A stretch of 10,887 nt of DNA from Morganella morganii. GTDB lineage: Bacteria > Pseudomonadota > Gammaproteobacteria > Enterobacterales > Enterobacteriaceae. Location of the stretch: the NCBI RefSeq assembly GCF_003996855.1, contig NZ_NRQY01000001.1:263019-273905 (forward strand), given 5' to 3'. The notes under the pieces are model-generated. The model worked only from the letters and a program-made list of their open reading frames with translations, was not told the origin of the DNA and did not search any database. The position numbers and the translations under genes are program-made. Positions 1 to 7,451 of this stretch are shown here, piece after piece (within the stretch, counting starts at the first letter, position 1; each line of letters begins with the position of its first letter).

Positions 1-912
1 TACTGTCAGCTTGCAGAAAAAGCCCTGATGCAGGGCAAAACACTATCTCCGCTGGACTGGAAGTTTTTCTTTTTCTCCTGGTGGAAGAATCCGCAGTACG
101 CAATTGACCCCGTAGAGCAGTTACCGCAGCGCCTGACCGATTATTTTGATGAGCTATCCGGTAAGTACGGAATTACGGTCACTGACCGGCAGAAAGCCTG
201 GTACTACGCCAAAGAAAAAACACTCGGCGACGATATGAAGCGGGAATATCCGTCGATACCGTCAGAAGCATTTCAGCAGTCGGTAGACGGCGCGTACTAC
301 GCCAAACAATTCCGCTGGCTGTACGAAAACAAACGTATTGGTGAAATACCTGATAACTCACACTTACCGGTACACACGTACTGGGATATCGGTGTGGGTG
401 ACTCCACTTCAATCTGGTTTGTGCGTGAAGTCGGTGAAGAATTCCACATCATCGATCACTACTCAAACAGTGGTGAAGGTCTGCGGCACTACATGAAAGT
501 GCTGAAAGACAAAGGCTATGACTATGCCAGCCACAACGGGCCACATGATATCGATAACCGCGAGTTTGGTTCTGATGCGAAATCACGCCGGGAACTGGCG
601 CGTGAAGGGTACGAAATTGACGGGCAGATTTATTCAATCCGCTTTGAGGTGGTGCCGAAGCTATCCGTTGATGAGGGTATTGAGGCAGTGCGCGAAATCC
701 TGTCACTTTGCATATTCGATGAGAACAAATGTGGCGAGGGCATAACCCACCTTGAGGCTTACCGTAAAGAGTGGGACGACAAGCGCGGCTGTTGGAAAGA
801 TAAGCCACTTCACGACTACACATCACACGACGCTGACGGATTCCGTTATTTCGCGGTCAGTCGCCGCAACGCAAAACGCCTGACAAAACCTCTGGCATTC
901 AACTGGAACTGA
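1..912 (+). CDS. Phage terminase large subunit, C-terminal part (5' end outside window)
   Basis: This is the DNA-packaging motor and nuclease that cuts concatemers and pumps DNA through the portal. The frame is open from base 1 (it begins Tyr-Cys-Gln-Leu), so the gene starts left of the window and the ATG at 28 is internal. What remains is the end of the ATPase half plus the RNase H-like nuclease. A strand TYWDIGVGD carries the first predicted catalytic Asp (codon 385-387), and the C-terminal HDADGFRYFA carries the last acidic pair (codons 829-831 and 835-837), the usual arrangement in this family. The Walker motifs are not in the window. The stop codon is one base from the portal ATG, so the two are probably translationally coupled. 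The family is clear; the packaging type (cos or pac) cannot be told from this part. Confidence 0.93.
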   Translation, partial: YCQLAEKALMQGKTLSPLDWKFFFFSWWKNPQYAIDPVEQLPQRLTDYFDELSGKYGITVTDRQKAWYYAKEKTLGDDMKREYPSIPSEAFQQSVDGAYYAKQFRWLYENKRIGEIPDNSHLPVHTYWDIGVGDSTSIWFVREVGEEFHIIDHYSNSGEGLRHYMKVLKDKGYDYASHNGPHDIDNREFGSDAKSRRELAREGYEIDGQIYSIRFEVVPKLSVDEGIEAVREILSLCIFDENKCGEGITHLEAYRKEWDDKRGCWKDKPLHDYTSHDADGFRYFAVSRRNAKRLTKPLAFNWN

Positions 913-913
913 C

Positions 914-2293
914 ATGAATACAAACGTGGATTACAAACATCCGGCATACACCGAATTTTTGTCGGAATGGAACATGATCGGGGACTGCGTTGACGGTGAG
1001 CGCGTAGTGAAAAGTCGCGGTGAAAAATACCTGCCGCACCCCGCAGATAAAAAACAGGATAACGATGATGGTGAGCGGTATAAAAAATACCTTCTTCGTG
1101 CATCGTTCCTGAATGCAACCGGACGTACGTTGAGCGGATTACTCGGTATCGCATTCAGTAAGCCGGTAAAAATCAGCATGTCTGGTGGTACAGAGAGTCT
1201 TGAGAAGGACATTGACGGACAGGGACAGCCGCTGACACAGATGATCCGTGATGCGCTATCTCAGGTATTGCAGCGTGGCCGCGCCGGGCTACTCAGTGAT
1301 TTCAGTGGGTCAGGCATCCAGACTGAGGCAGACAAAGGCAGACCGTACGTCCGGTTGTTTACGGCGAAAGAGATTATCAACTGGCGTGTCACCGGCGGGA
1401 AAACATCACTTGTTGTCGTGAAATATCAGGAACCGGTTGAATCCGATGATTTTGAGCTGCAAATGCAGGATCGCTGGATTGAGTTGCGGATGATTGACGG
1501 GCATGCGCATTCCAGACAGTGGCAGAAAGACGGCGAAATCAGTCCCGGCGAATGGGTAAAACTCACCGATGCGCAGGGGAAGCCCCTTTCAGAATTGCCG
1601 TGGTCGTGGATTGGGTCGATGAATAACGACCATACCCCTGATGCGCCGCCGCTGGCAGATGTCGCATATGTGAACATCAAACATTACCAGATTGAGGCAG
1701 ATATTGCCGAATCAGCACATACGATAGGTCAGCCGATGGTTGCGCTGTCCGGACTGACAGATGACTGGGTGAAAAATCACATGTCTGACGGGTTCACTGT
1801 CGGCTCCCGCAAAGGCGTGTTACTTCCGCAGGGTGGGGATATGAAGTTCGCCCAGCCGGAAGAGCGAACTATGCAAATTGCAGTTGCTGAGCGCCGTGAA
1901 AAACAGATGGCAATGCTCGGCGCAAAACTGGTTGAGCGCGGTTCGTCGGCAAGAACAGCGACTCAGGCACAGGACGAGGCGCAGACGGATAACTCGGTGT
2001 TGTCACTGAGCGCCGGTAACGTTGAGCAGACATTTAACCGGGCGCTGAATTTTTGCATTCAGTTTGCCGGTGCGGGTGAAGCCTCTGTGGAGCTTAATAA
2101 AACATACGATATTGCACAGCTTGATTCGGCAGCAATTACCGCGCTCCTGGCGTCTGTTCAGTCCGGCAACATGCGGATTGTGGATTTTATCCGGTACATG
2201 CAGGGCGTAAACCTTGTCCCGCAGGATGAGAAACCGGAAGATATCGTTGATGAGCTTGAGCTGACCAGAGGAACAAATATGCTGGGAGTATAA
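914..2293 (+). CDS. Portal protein, DUF4055 type
   Basis: A 459-residue protein directly after the terminase and before the minor head protein, the usual portal position. Portal proteins form the dodecameric ring at the capsid vertex through which DNA enters and leaves. I recognise the DUF4055 pattern: an N-terminal segment with YLPHPA, a long central region with WSWIGSMNND, and a helix-rich C-terminal part with ARTATQAQDEA followed by an asparagine- and serine-rich stretch. DUF4055 proteins are found at the portal position in many enterobacterial phages. The start lies one base after the terminase stop. No strong ribosome site is visible, which fits coupling to upstream translation. The assignment rests on family resemblance plus synteny. 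Confidence 0.85.
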   Translation: MNTNVDYKHPAYTEFLSEWNMIGDCVDGERVVKSRGEKYLPHPADKKQDNDDGERYKKYLLRASFLNATGRTLSGLLGIAFSKPVKISMSGGTESLEKDIDGQGQPLTQMIRDALSQVLQRGRAGLLSDFSGSGIQTEADKGRPYVRLFTAKEIINWRVTGGKTSLVVVKYQEPVESDDFELQMQDRWIELRMIDGHAHSRQWQKDGEISPGEWVKLTDAQGKPLSELPWSWIGSMNNDHTPDAPPLADVAYVNIKHYQIEADIAESAHTIGQPMVALSGLTDDWVKNHMSDGFTVGSRKGVLLPQGGDMKFAQPEERTMQIAVAERREKQMAMLGAKLVERGSSARTATQAQDEAQTDNSVLSLSAGNVEQTFNRALNFCIQFAGAGEASVELNKTYDIAQLDSAAITALLASVQSGNMRIVDFIRYMQGVNLVPQDEKPEDIVDELELTRGTNMLGV

Positions 2294-2296
2294 ATT

Positions 2297-3358
2297 ATGC
2301 AGCCGGGAATCATTCTGGATAATGCACTGATGATTCAGATCATGCTGGAAAGGCTTAAATCATCAACTGCCGATACGCGTGAAATGGTGTCAGATATTCG
2401 CTCTGCTGTAGCATCTGCGTTATCAGGATTCTCCGGCAGCGTTTCATCAGTAGGCAGAGCAAAATCAATAGCACTGGCCTTGAGAAAAGCACTGAAGCCG
2501 GTTCTTGTTGGTTATTCTGACCGATTACTTGATGACATTATCAACGCAGCTGTGGTGATGGCAGATGCTGAATATTACGGATTCAACTCACTGGCAAAAG
2601 ACGTTAATCCGGCTGATGCTGACAAGGTGCGCAGGGATGTGCAAAACATACCTCTCTCTCTGCCGGGCTGGAACAGCTCCCTGTTTCTCGCCAAATTCAT
2701 TGAGTCGTGGGCCGATACAGCCGTGCAACAGATAGAAAATCAGGCGGTGATATCGCTGTCGTCAGGCGGGAGTATATCTGACATGCAATCCGCTATTAAC
2801 GGAACCTCAGCGGAACCGCTGATAATCGCAGCAGCAGTGGTCGGCAGGGTGGCAAGGGGGTTTCAGACTGTCGCTAAAACGACATTGCAACATGCGCACA
2901 GCGTAGCTGCTACGGACTTCTACAAAGAAAATCCTGACCTGATTAAATATGAAGAGTTCAGTGCAATACTGGATAACAAAACATCAGCCGTGTGCCGTTC
3001 GCTGTCCGGTAACCGTTATCCGCTTGGTGATGGGCCACGGCCTCCGCTTCACCCTAACTGCCGCAGCCGCTTACTCCCTGTGCTTGATGAGAAATATGAA
3101 GATTTATTTGTCACAAAGCCGGTCGGTAATTCTGAATGGGGCGAAGAAACTTATTATGAGTGGCTTTACCGCCAGCCAGCGAACAGGCAGGACATTGTTC
3201 TTGGCAAGACCAGGGCGCAGTTATTCCGTGACGGCGGGTTATCACCGGAACGATTCGCAAAACTGCAACTCGATAAATACTTCAGGCCGATGACGCTGAG
3301 GGAACTTCAGAAAATCATACCCGATACCTTCCGAAAGGCAGATATAGAACTCAAATGA
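2297..3358 (+). CDS. Minor head protein, phage Mu gpF-like
   Basis: A 353-residue protein with a C-terminal gpF-like module at about residues 222-262: an Asp-Asn-Lys-Thr-Ser segment, Cys233, then PLHPNCRSRLLPV containing His252, Asn254, Cys255 and Arg256. In Mu and SPP1 (gp7), members of this family are minor capsid proteins bound at the portal vertex and involved in DNA ejection. The N-terminal two thirds is helical and less conserved. GGGAG lies 8 bases upstream of the ATG, and the gene follows the portal by three bases. The stop codon runs directly into a factor-independent terminator, so this gene closes the first transcriptional block of the operon. An exact functional equivalence to gpF is inferred. 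Confidence 0.86.
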   Translation: MQPGIILDNALMIQIMLERLKSSTADTREMVSDIRSAVASALSGFSGSVSSVGRAKSIALALRKALKPVLVGYSDRLLDDIINAAVVMADAEYYGFNSLAKDVNPADADKVRRDVQNIPLSLPGWNSSLFLAKFIESWADTAVQQIENQAVISLSSGGSISDMQSAINGTSAEPLIIAAAVVGRVARGFQTVAKTTLQHAHSVAATDFYKENPDLIKYEEFSAILDNKTSAVCRSLSGNRYPLGDGPRPPLHPNCRSRLLPVLDEKYEDLFVTKPVGNSEWGEETYYEWLYRQPANRQDIVLGKTRAQLFRDGGLSPERFAKLQLDKYFRPMTLRELQKIIPDTFRKADIELK

Positions 3359-3378
3359 CCCGCTCCGGCGGGTTTTTT
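3359..3378 (+). terminator. Factor-independent terminator after the minor head gene
   Basis: A perfect 5-bp GC stem CCCGC/GCGGG with a TCCG tetraloop is followed immediately by six T residues. It begins at the base after the stop codon of the minor head gene and separates the packaging/portal genes from the scaffold/capsid pair. The late transcript must pass it, by antitermination or partial read-through. Confidence 0.85.
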
Positions 3379-3384
3379 ATTACC

Positions 3385-3401
3385 TGTAGTCAGTGACTAC
3401 A
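3385..3401 (+). repeat. 17-bp perfect palindrome in the scaffold/capsid leader
   Basis: TGTAGTCAGTGACTACA is an exact inverted repeat of 8-bp arms around one central base. It lies seven bases past the T-tract of the terminator and 22 bases before the scaffold start. As DNA it could be a dimeric operator; as RNA it is a compact hairpin that could protect the 5' end of a capsid mRNA or be an RNase processing site. No T-tract follows, so it is not a second terminator. The symmetry is certain; the role is unknown. Confidence 0.6.
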
Positions 3402-3423
3402 CCATCAAAACCAGAGGTTGACG

Positions 3424-4110
3424 ATGTTTAAGTGGAAATTAACCAAAGAAGAATTTGACGCGCTGACTGATGAGCAGAAGGCCATGTACAAAGAATCCGG
3501 TGACGGATACCAGATTCAGATTGACGGTATGCCTGACATTCCGGACGTGTCCGGCCTTCAGAAGAAGGTTGATGAACTGTTATCTGAGAAGAAATCAGAA
3601 CAGGAAAAGCGCCGTCAGGCTGAGGATGCAGCGAAGAAAGCAGCAGAAGAACAGGCCCGTAAAAACGGCGATATCGAATCACTGGAAAAAAGCTGGTCTG
3701 AAAAACTCAGTACCCGCGAAAAAGAACTGCTGGCTCAGTTGCAGGAAAAAGATACCAGCCTGAGAACCCTGCTGGTTGATAACGTTGCACAGTCACTGGC
3801 AGCAAAACTGGCAGGTGACAGCGCTGCACTGATTATGCCGCACATTAAATCACGACTTGCTGTTGAAGAAGGCAAAACCCGCGTGGTGGACGCGGCAGGA
3901 CAACCATCAGCCCTGACTATCGATGAGCTGGAAAAAGAATTCAGAAGTAATCAGTTATTTGCGCCGGTGATTATTGGCAGCAAAGCAACCGGAACCGGAG
4001 GTGACGGCGGCAAAGACAAATCACATGCCGGAGGCGGTGATAAACCAAAAAGCGTGAATCCAATGGTGGATCGCGCACGTGAAATCATTGCAAACAATTC
4101 AGAGGCATAA
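3424..4110 (+). CDS. Scaffold-like protein (putative prohead scaffold)
   Basis: A 228-residue, highly charged, helix-rich protein just before the major capsid gene, the classic scaffold position. Residues of roughly 42-110 are rich in Glu, Lys, Gln and Ala with heptad character (coiled coil). A glycine-rich linker (GTGGDGGKDKSHAGGG region) precedes a short C-terminal helix, which could be the capsid-binding end seen in several scaffolds. I place the start at the ATG at 3424, because AGAGG at 3413-3417 then has a normal 6-base spacing. A TTG start six bases upstream would touch the ribosome site and is not credible. It follows the terminator and palindrome and is separated from the capsid gene by five bases. 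The scaffold role is inferred from position and composition, not from a catalytic motif. Confidence 0.75.
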   Translation: MFKWKLTKEEFDALTDEQKAMYKESGDGYQIQIDGMPDIPDVSGLQKKVDELLSEKKSEQEKRRQAEDAAKKAAEEQARKNGDIESLEKSWSEKLSTREKELLAQLQEKDTSLRTLLVDNVAQSLAAKLAGDSAALIMPHIKSRLAVEEGKTRVVDAAGQPSALTIDELEKEFRSNQLFAPVIIGSKATGTGGDGGKDKSHAGGGDKPKSVNPMVDRAREIIANNSEA

Positions 4111-4115
4111 GATTT

Positions 4116-5096
4116 ATGACATTACATATTTTTCAGCACCAGGTCTCTCTGGCGGCTACCGAGCTGGTAGCACAGGCGGTACAGCAGTTTAACGAAGCAT
4201 CCGGCGGCGCACTGGTTCTCGGTGATGGCGACCATATCGGTGATTATATTGAACAGACATCGTGGCAGCTGCTCGGCGGTCTGGCTCAGCGCCGTAACGC
4301 GTATGGTTCAGGAAACCTGACTCCGCAGGAATTAGGGCAGATCCTTGACCGAATGATTAAAGTTGATGGTCGTATCGGTCCGGTATCTGTTACCCCGACG
4401 ATGATGAAGCGGCTGGGCAAAGATGTAGCAGAGGCCGCGGCTGTTGTTTCTGCACAGGCGGCAGAGGCTATGCTTCAGGATTACCTGAACACAGCAGGCG
4501 CGGCACTGAAAGCAGCCATCTCTGGTAATGCTGCTGCAATTACCGACCTGACAGCCAGTGGCAAAGCACCGTCACTGCGTGGATTAAATAAAGGAACCCG
4601 CCCATTCGGCGACGCGTACTCCCGCATTATCGCCTGGCTGATGGATGGCGCAACGTTCAACGACTTTATGGATGAGACGCTGGGCAACGCCAGCAACCTG
4701 TTCCAGATTGGTAACGTAGCCATCAAGCAGGACGGTTTCGGGCGTCGCTTCGTAATTTCAGATATCCCGTCTCTGTCAGAAGGTGATAAACAGCACTCAC
4801 TCGGCTTGGTCACTGGTGCGGCGGCGGTACAGACATCACCGTTGATCATGAAGGCTCAGGACGTTCTCGGACAGGAAAACATTAAGGCCCTGATGCAGGG
4901 TGAATATGATTTCACTGTTGGTCTGCGCGGCTATCAGTGGGCGAAAGACAGCGTCAAGTCACCAACCAACGAACAGGTGGCAACGATCGCTAACTGGAAA
5001 CAGATCTCAACCAGCATCAAAGACACCGCCGGGGTTATGGTGACGTTCGGCAAAGATGCTGGTACAGGTGACGAGGCTGGTAAATCCACGAAATAA
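4116..5096 (+). CDS. Major capsid protein
   Basis: A 326-residue protein beginning MTLHIFQHQVSL, of a capsid type seen in enterobacterial siphoviruses that carry a separate scaffold gene. The N-terminal half is alanine-rich and helical (residues about 100-155). The central part has a compact domain with FNDFMDETLGNASNLFQIGN, and the C-terminal half has the strand-rich segment FTVGLRGYQW. It is expected to assemble the icosahedral shell on the scaffold. The order scaffold, capsid, connector, head closure is canonical. The ribosome site is modest: AGAGG lies about 11 bases upstream and overlaps the end of the scaffold gene. The protein ends in a Gly/Asp/Lys-rich, probably flexible tail. The capsid role is supported by both resemblance and synteny. 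Confidence 0.85.
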   Translation: MTLHIFQHQVSLAATELVAQAVQQFNEASGGALVLGDGDHIGDYIEQTSWQLLGGLAQRRNAYGSGNLTPQELGQILDRMIKVDGRIGPVSVTPTMMKRLGKDVAEAAAVVSAQAAEAMLQDYLNTAGAALKAAISGNAAAITDLTASGKAPSLRGLNKGTRPFGDAYSRIIAWLMDGATFNDFMDETLGNASNLFQIGNVAIKQDGFGRRFVISDIPSLSEGDKQHSLGLVTGAAAVQTSPLIMKAQDVLGQENIKALMQGEYDFTVGLRGYQWAKDSVKSPTNEQVATIANWKQISTSIKDTAGVMVTFGKDAGTGDEAGKSTK

Positions 5097-5121
5097 TCAC
5101 CAGTGATAATCCGGAGGTGAT

Positions 5122-5499
5122 ATGGCAGTACAAATCAGTCCGGAGCAGATAGGCGAGCAATTGGAAATGATGGGGTTTGAGGCCCCTGATTTTGCGGTTG
5201 CCGCCGCATTGTCTGTGGTGGACAGTATTGACGGATGTCTTGATAAGGCTGGGTACACGGATGCAGTGATGACGCTGATTAAGGTGTATTCCGTCATCCT
5301 TATTTTGTCGGCGGCTGATGTCCGTAAAATTGCATCAGAACATGCGCCGTCCGGTGCGTCAGTCTCATATCAGTATTTTGCTGACGGCCGGAAATCATTG
5401 CTGAAATTGTTATCCGCGCTGGATACCGCCGGATGCACAGATAATCTGCCCATTGACCGACCAGTCGGTATTATTCAGTTTGACGTGAACCGGGGGTGA
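5122..5499 (+). CDS. Putative head-tail connector protein (small, DUF7370-like)
   Basis: A 125-residue protein placed directly after the capsid gene, where head-tail connector (adaptor) proteins usually lie. The N-terminal part is helical (ISPEQIGEQLEMMGF). A hydrophobic central helix (AVMTLIKVYSVILIL) and a segment ASEHAPSGASVSYQYF follow; the SxSY-type motif also occurs in other connector families. It resembles small enterophage proteins that I recall as a DUF7370 family, but I cannot verify this here. The ATG has a near-ideal ribosome site, GGAGGTGAT, and the stop is one base from the next start. I see no transmembrane topology that would argue against a structural role. The connector assignment is inferred mainly from position and size. 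Confidence 0.65.
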   Translation: MAVQISPEQIGEQLEMMGFEAPDFAVAAALSVVDSIDGCLDKAGYTDAVMTLIKVYSVILILSAADVRKIASEHAPSGASVSYQYFADGRKSLLKLLSALDTAGCTDNLPIDRPVGIIQFDVNRG

Positions 5500-5500
5500 T

Positions 5501-5842
5501 ATGGGTAAAATCCTGCGCCGGTTCTGCAAGGGATGGGCGACTATCTGGAAGATTGAAGGCAAAGACAGTTATGGTAAGCCGAAATTCTCAGAACCAATCC
5601 ACATCCGGTGCGATTACGGAAGTAGGATGAGTGATGGCACAAAAACAGTAGGCACTGAAATTATCATCAAAAACGTTATCTGGACGGAATATAGCGCCGC
5701 AACACAGGATGATTATATTGCTATCGGCAAACACAGCGGGCGGGACCCGTCAGCAGCCGGAGCCAGTAGAATCAAAGCTGTTGACCGCGACCGCGATATT
5801 AATGGCGGGAAGGATGACTACACACTAACAACGGCGGTGTGA
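5501..5842 (+). CDS. Putative head-closure (stopper) protein
   Basis: A 113-residue protein, rich in beta-strand-forming and charged residues, between the connector candidate and the HK97 gp10-like gene. Head-closure or stopper proteins (SPP1 gp16 type) sit here and seal the portal after packaging. The sequence has an N-terminal WATIWKIEGKDSYG strand pair and a central GTEIIIKNVIWTEY strand, consistent with a small beta-barrel, and a C-terminal basic/acidic segment. It starts one base after the preceding stop, with GGGGGTGAT as ribosome site inside the preceding gene's end, and itself ends one base before the next ATG. I recognise no diagnostic motif, so function is from synteny and size. Confidence 0.6.
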   Translation: MGKILRRFCKGWATIWKIEGKDSYGKPKFSEPIHIRCDYGSRMSDGTKTVGTEIIIKNVIWTEYSAATQDDYIAIGKHSGRDPSAAGASRIKAVDRDRDINGGKDDYTLTTAV

Positions 5843-5843
5843 C

Positions 5844-6212
5844 ATGGGAGCGAAAGTAATTGGCATTAACCGTGCGGTTGCTGAGTTGAATGCACTGGTC
5901 GGTAACATCACATCAAAGAAAGTCAGCAGGGCCATGCATCGTGCGCTGGATATCGGCGGCAGACAGGCTGCGGTATATACCCCGATTGATACAAAGGCAC
6001 TGATCAACTCTCAGTTCCGTGATGTGGAGGTGAAAGGAACGCTGTTTACCGGACGTGTTGGTTACTCAGCATCCTATGCCGTTTTCGTCCACGACCCGAA
6101 TGTGAAGCAGAGTTTCCGCAGGCCGACAGCAAAGAAGGAATTCCTCACCAAAGGATTTGAGGAAACGAAGCAGATGATTGACCAGGCTGTCGCTGAGGAA
6201 ATGCGCATATGA
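5844..6212 (+). CDS. HK97 gp10-like neck/tail completion protein
   Basis: A 122-residue protein of the HK97 gp10-like family, which takes part in joining head and tail. Family features are an N-terminal helix (INRAVAELNALVGNI), the helix SRAMHRALDIGGRQAAVYTPIDT, the strand TGRVGYSASYAVFVHDPN, and the C-terminal helix FLTKGFEETKQMIDQAV. The segment with YAVFVHDPN matches the conserved YA.YVEFG-like turn of these proteins. The gene overlaps the next one by an ATGA, which indicates translational coupling. The order head closure, gp10-like protein, tail terminator, tail tube is the standard siphovirus layout. Confidence 0.82.
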   Translation: MGAKVIGINRAVAELNALVGNITSKKVSRAMHRALDIGGRQAAVYTPIDTKALINSQFRDVEVKGTLFTGRVGYSASYAVFVHDPNVKQSFRRPTAKKEFLTKGFEETKQMIDQAVAEEMRI

Positions 6213-6580
6213 CCACAATTGAACAGGTTAAACGTTATTTTTCTGAGTCAGGGCTGTCTGACGGCTTCATCATTCAGGACTATGAATGGTCAGAATCCGG
6301 TGGGCACGATCTGGATGCGTACATGGTTTTTCAGCAGCGGGACGGAACCGGCAGAATCAATGATCTTGGCGGTGACGATTTTTTCGCCGTGTCGTTAATC
6401 TCAGGTAAGAATTGGGTCGAATTTGTCGCTCAGAGAGCCTATGAAATACTTGATTATGTCAGGTGTCATGCTCAGTCTCATGGCCTGAATTTCATCATCA
6501 ACACTTCTGGGTTCGTGAATCCTGTTCAGACGGCAGAGGGGCGGTACTGGATTCCTCTGACCTTCCGCTGCACATCTTAA
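6209..6580 (+). CDS. Putative tail terminator protein
   Basis: A 123-residue protein between the gp10-like gene and the tail tube gene, the place of the tail terminator (lambda gpU-like role), which caps the finished tail tube and meets the head. The mixed alpha/beta pattern suits this: an N-terminal helix TIEQVKRYFSESG, strands around YMVFQQRDG and FFAVSLISG, a helix VEFVAQRAYEILDYV, and a C-terminal strand IPLTFRC. The stop codon lies about 20 bases before a strong terminator that separates it from the tube gene. The assignment is by synteny, size and secondary-structure pattern. I see no sequence motif specific to the family. Confidence 0.65.
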   Translation: MTTIEQVKRYFSESGLSDGFIIQDYEWSESGGHDLDAYMVFQQRDGTGRINDLGGDDFFAVSLISGKNWVEFVAQRAYEILDYVRCHAQSHGLNFIINTSGFVNPVQTAEGRYWIPLTFRCTS

Positions 6581-6599
6581 ACAAACACACTTCAAACAG

Positions 6600-6621
6600 G
6601 GTCGCTTATGCGACCTTTTTT
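6600..6621 (+). terminator. Factor-independent terminator before the tail tube gene
   Basis: A perfect 6-bp stem GGTCGC/GCGACC with a TTAT loop is followed by six T residues. A-rich sequence upstream of the stem pairs partly with the T-tract and would make the structure partly bidirectional. It lies between the tail terminator gene and the major tail protein gene. Confidence 0.87.
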
Positions 6622-6645
6622 ATTTGCAAATAAAGAGGTTATAAC

Positions 6646-7401
6646 ATGGCACAATGCCCTGATGATAAAGGCCTGGTGATGGGTAATGCGGGCATTCTCC
6701 GTATTGCGCCCGGTTGCCCAGGTACGGTTCCTGAACAGTCCGCGTTTCTGCGTCTCGGAGCGCTGACCAGCAAAGGGCTGGATTACGGTACTGAAACAGT
6801 TACCTCCAAAGCAGACGACACAAAAGGGCTGACCGAAGCTATCGTGACCGGTCTGGATTTAACCATTAAGTTTGATGGTGAACTGAAGCGCAAAGGTGCT
6901 GATGGCTCCACGTCTGCTTTTGATATTGCCAAAGAAATCCTTGCTGAAGTCAAGGCCAGTCGTCAGCCGTCATATTGGGTTCAGCTCGATATGAAAGGCG
7001 ACGGCAGTGATGTGATTCAGGGTTATATGAACTTCACGTCATGGTCTATGGAGTTCCCGACCAAAGAAATCGCCACGTACTCCGGTGAGCTGAAAGTGGC
7101 AGATGCTGACAGCTTTGAGTGGTTACAGGAAGAAATCGTGGTGCAGAGCATCACCGCCACTCCTGCAGCACTGACAGTGAAAGCCGGTGAAACTGCAACA
7201 TTCACAGTCGGATTTAATCCGGTTGGCGCAACAAACAAAAATTACGAGGTGGTCAGCGATAAGCCTAACTTCGCTACCGTCAGCAAGTTGCTGAATGTCG
7301 TCACTGTAACCGGTGTTGCCGCCGGTACCGCGAATATCAATGTCACATCGGAAGATGGAAGTAAAACGGCGAAGTGTGTCGTTACAGTCACTGCGGCCTA
7401 A
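6646..7401 (+). CDS. Major tail tube protein with C-terminal Ig-like (Big_2) domain
   Basis: A 251-residue protein that builds the tail tube. Residues 1 to about 160 form the tube domain, with the pattern seen in lambda-type tube proteins: an N-terminal GNAGILRIAPG strand, TSKGLDYGTETVTSKADDTKG, and late strands MNFTSWSMEFPTKEIATYSGEL. Residues from about 165 to the end are a bacterial Ig-like domain of the Big_2 type (ITATPAALTVKAGETATFTV, then NFATVSK and a closing GTANINVTSEDGSKTAKCVVTV). Such domains decorate the tail surface and are thought to bind carbohydrates weakly on the host envelope, as on the lambda gpV C-terminus. AGAGG precedes the ATG by about 9 bases. A terminator upstream and a hairpin downstream isolate the gene, fitting a need for high and separately set expression. 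Confidence 0.88.
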   Translation: MAQCPDDKGLVMGNAGILRIAPGCPGTVPEQSAFLRLGALTSKGLDYGTETVTSKADDTKGLTEAIVTGLDLTIKFDGELKRKGADGSTSAFDIAKEILAEVKASRQPSYWVQLDMKGDGSDVIQGYMNFTSWSMEFPTKEIATYSGELKVADADSFEWLQEEIVVQSITATPAALTVKAGETATFTVGFNPVGATNKNYEVVSDKPNFATVSKLLNVVTVTGVAAGTANINVTSEDGSKTAKCVVTVTAA

Positions 7402-7409
7402 ATATTACA

Positions 7410-7431
7410 AAGGGCATCTCCGGGTGCCCTT
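7410..7431 (+). terminator. Terminator-like hairpin between tail tube and chaperone genes
   Basis: A 9-bp stem AAGGGCATC/GGTGCCCTT (with one G-T pair) closes on a TCCG tetraloop. No proper T-tract follows (TGATAATG), so this is either a weak attenuator or an RNA-stability/processing hairpin that lowers downstream expression relative to the tube gene. It ends about 11 bases before the AGGAGG ribosome site of the next gene. Confidence 0.55.
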
Positions 7432-7451
7432 GATAATGTTCAGGAGGATAT

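Noticed and set aside
449..826. 125-aa antisense reading frame inside the terminase gene
   Set aside because: It has no ribosome site or family resemblance, and the composition is a shadow of the strongly supported terminase frame.
3418..3423. TTG start two codons upstream for the scaffold-like gene
   Set aside because: It directly touches the AGAGG ribosome site, leaving no spacing, while ATG at 3424 has a normal 6-base spacing.
4481..4849. 122-aa antisense reading frame inside the capsid gene
   Set aside because: Same reasons; it mirrors the capsid coding sequence and has no promoter or ribosome site.
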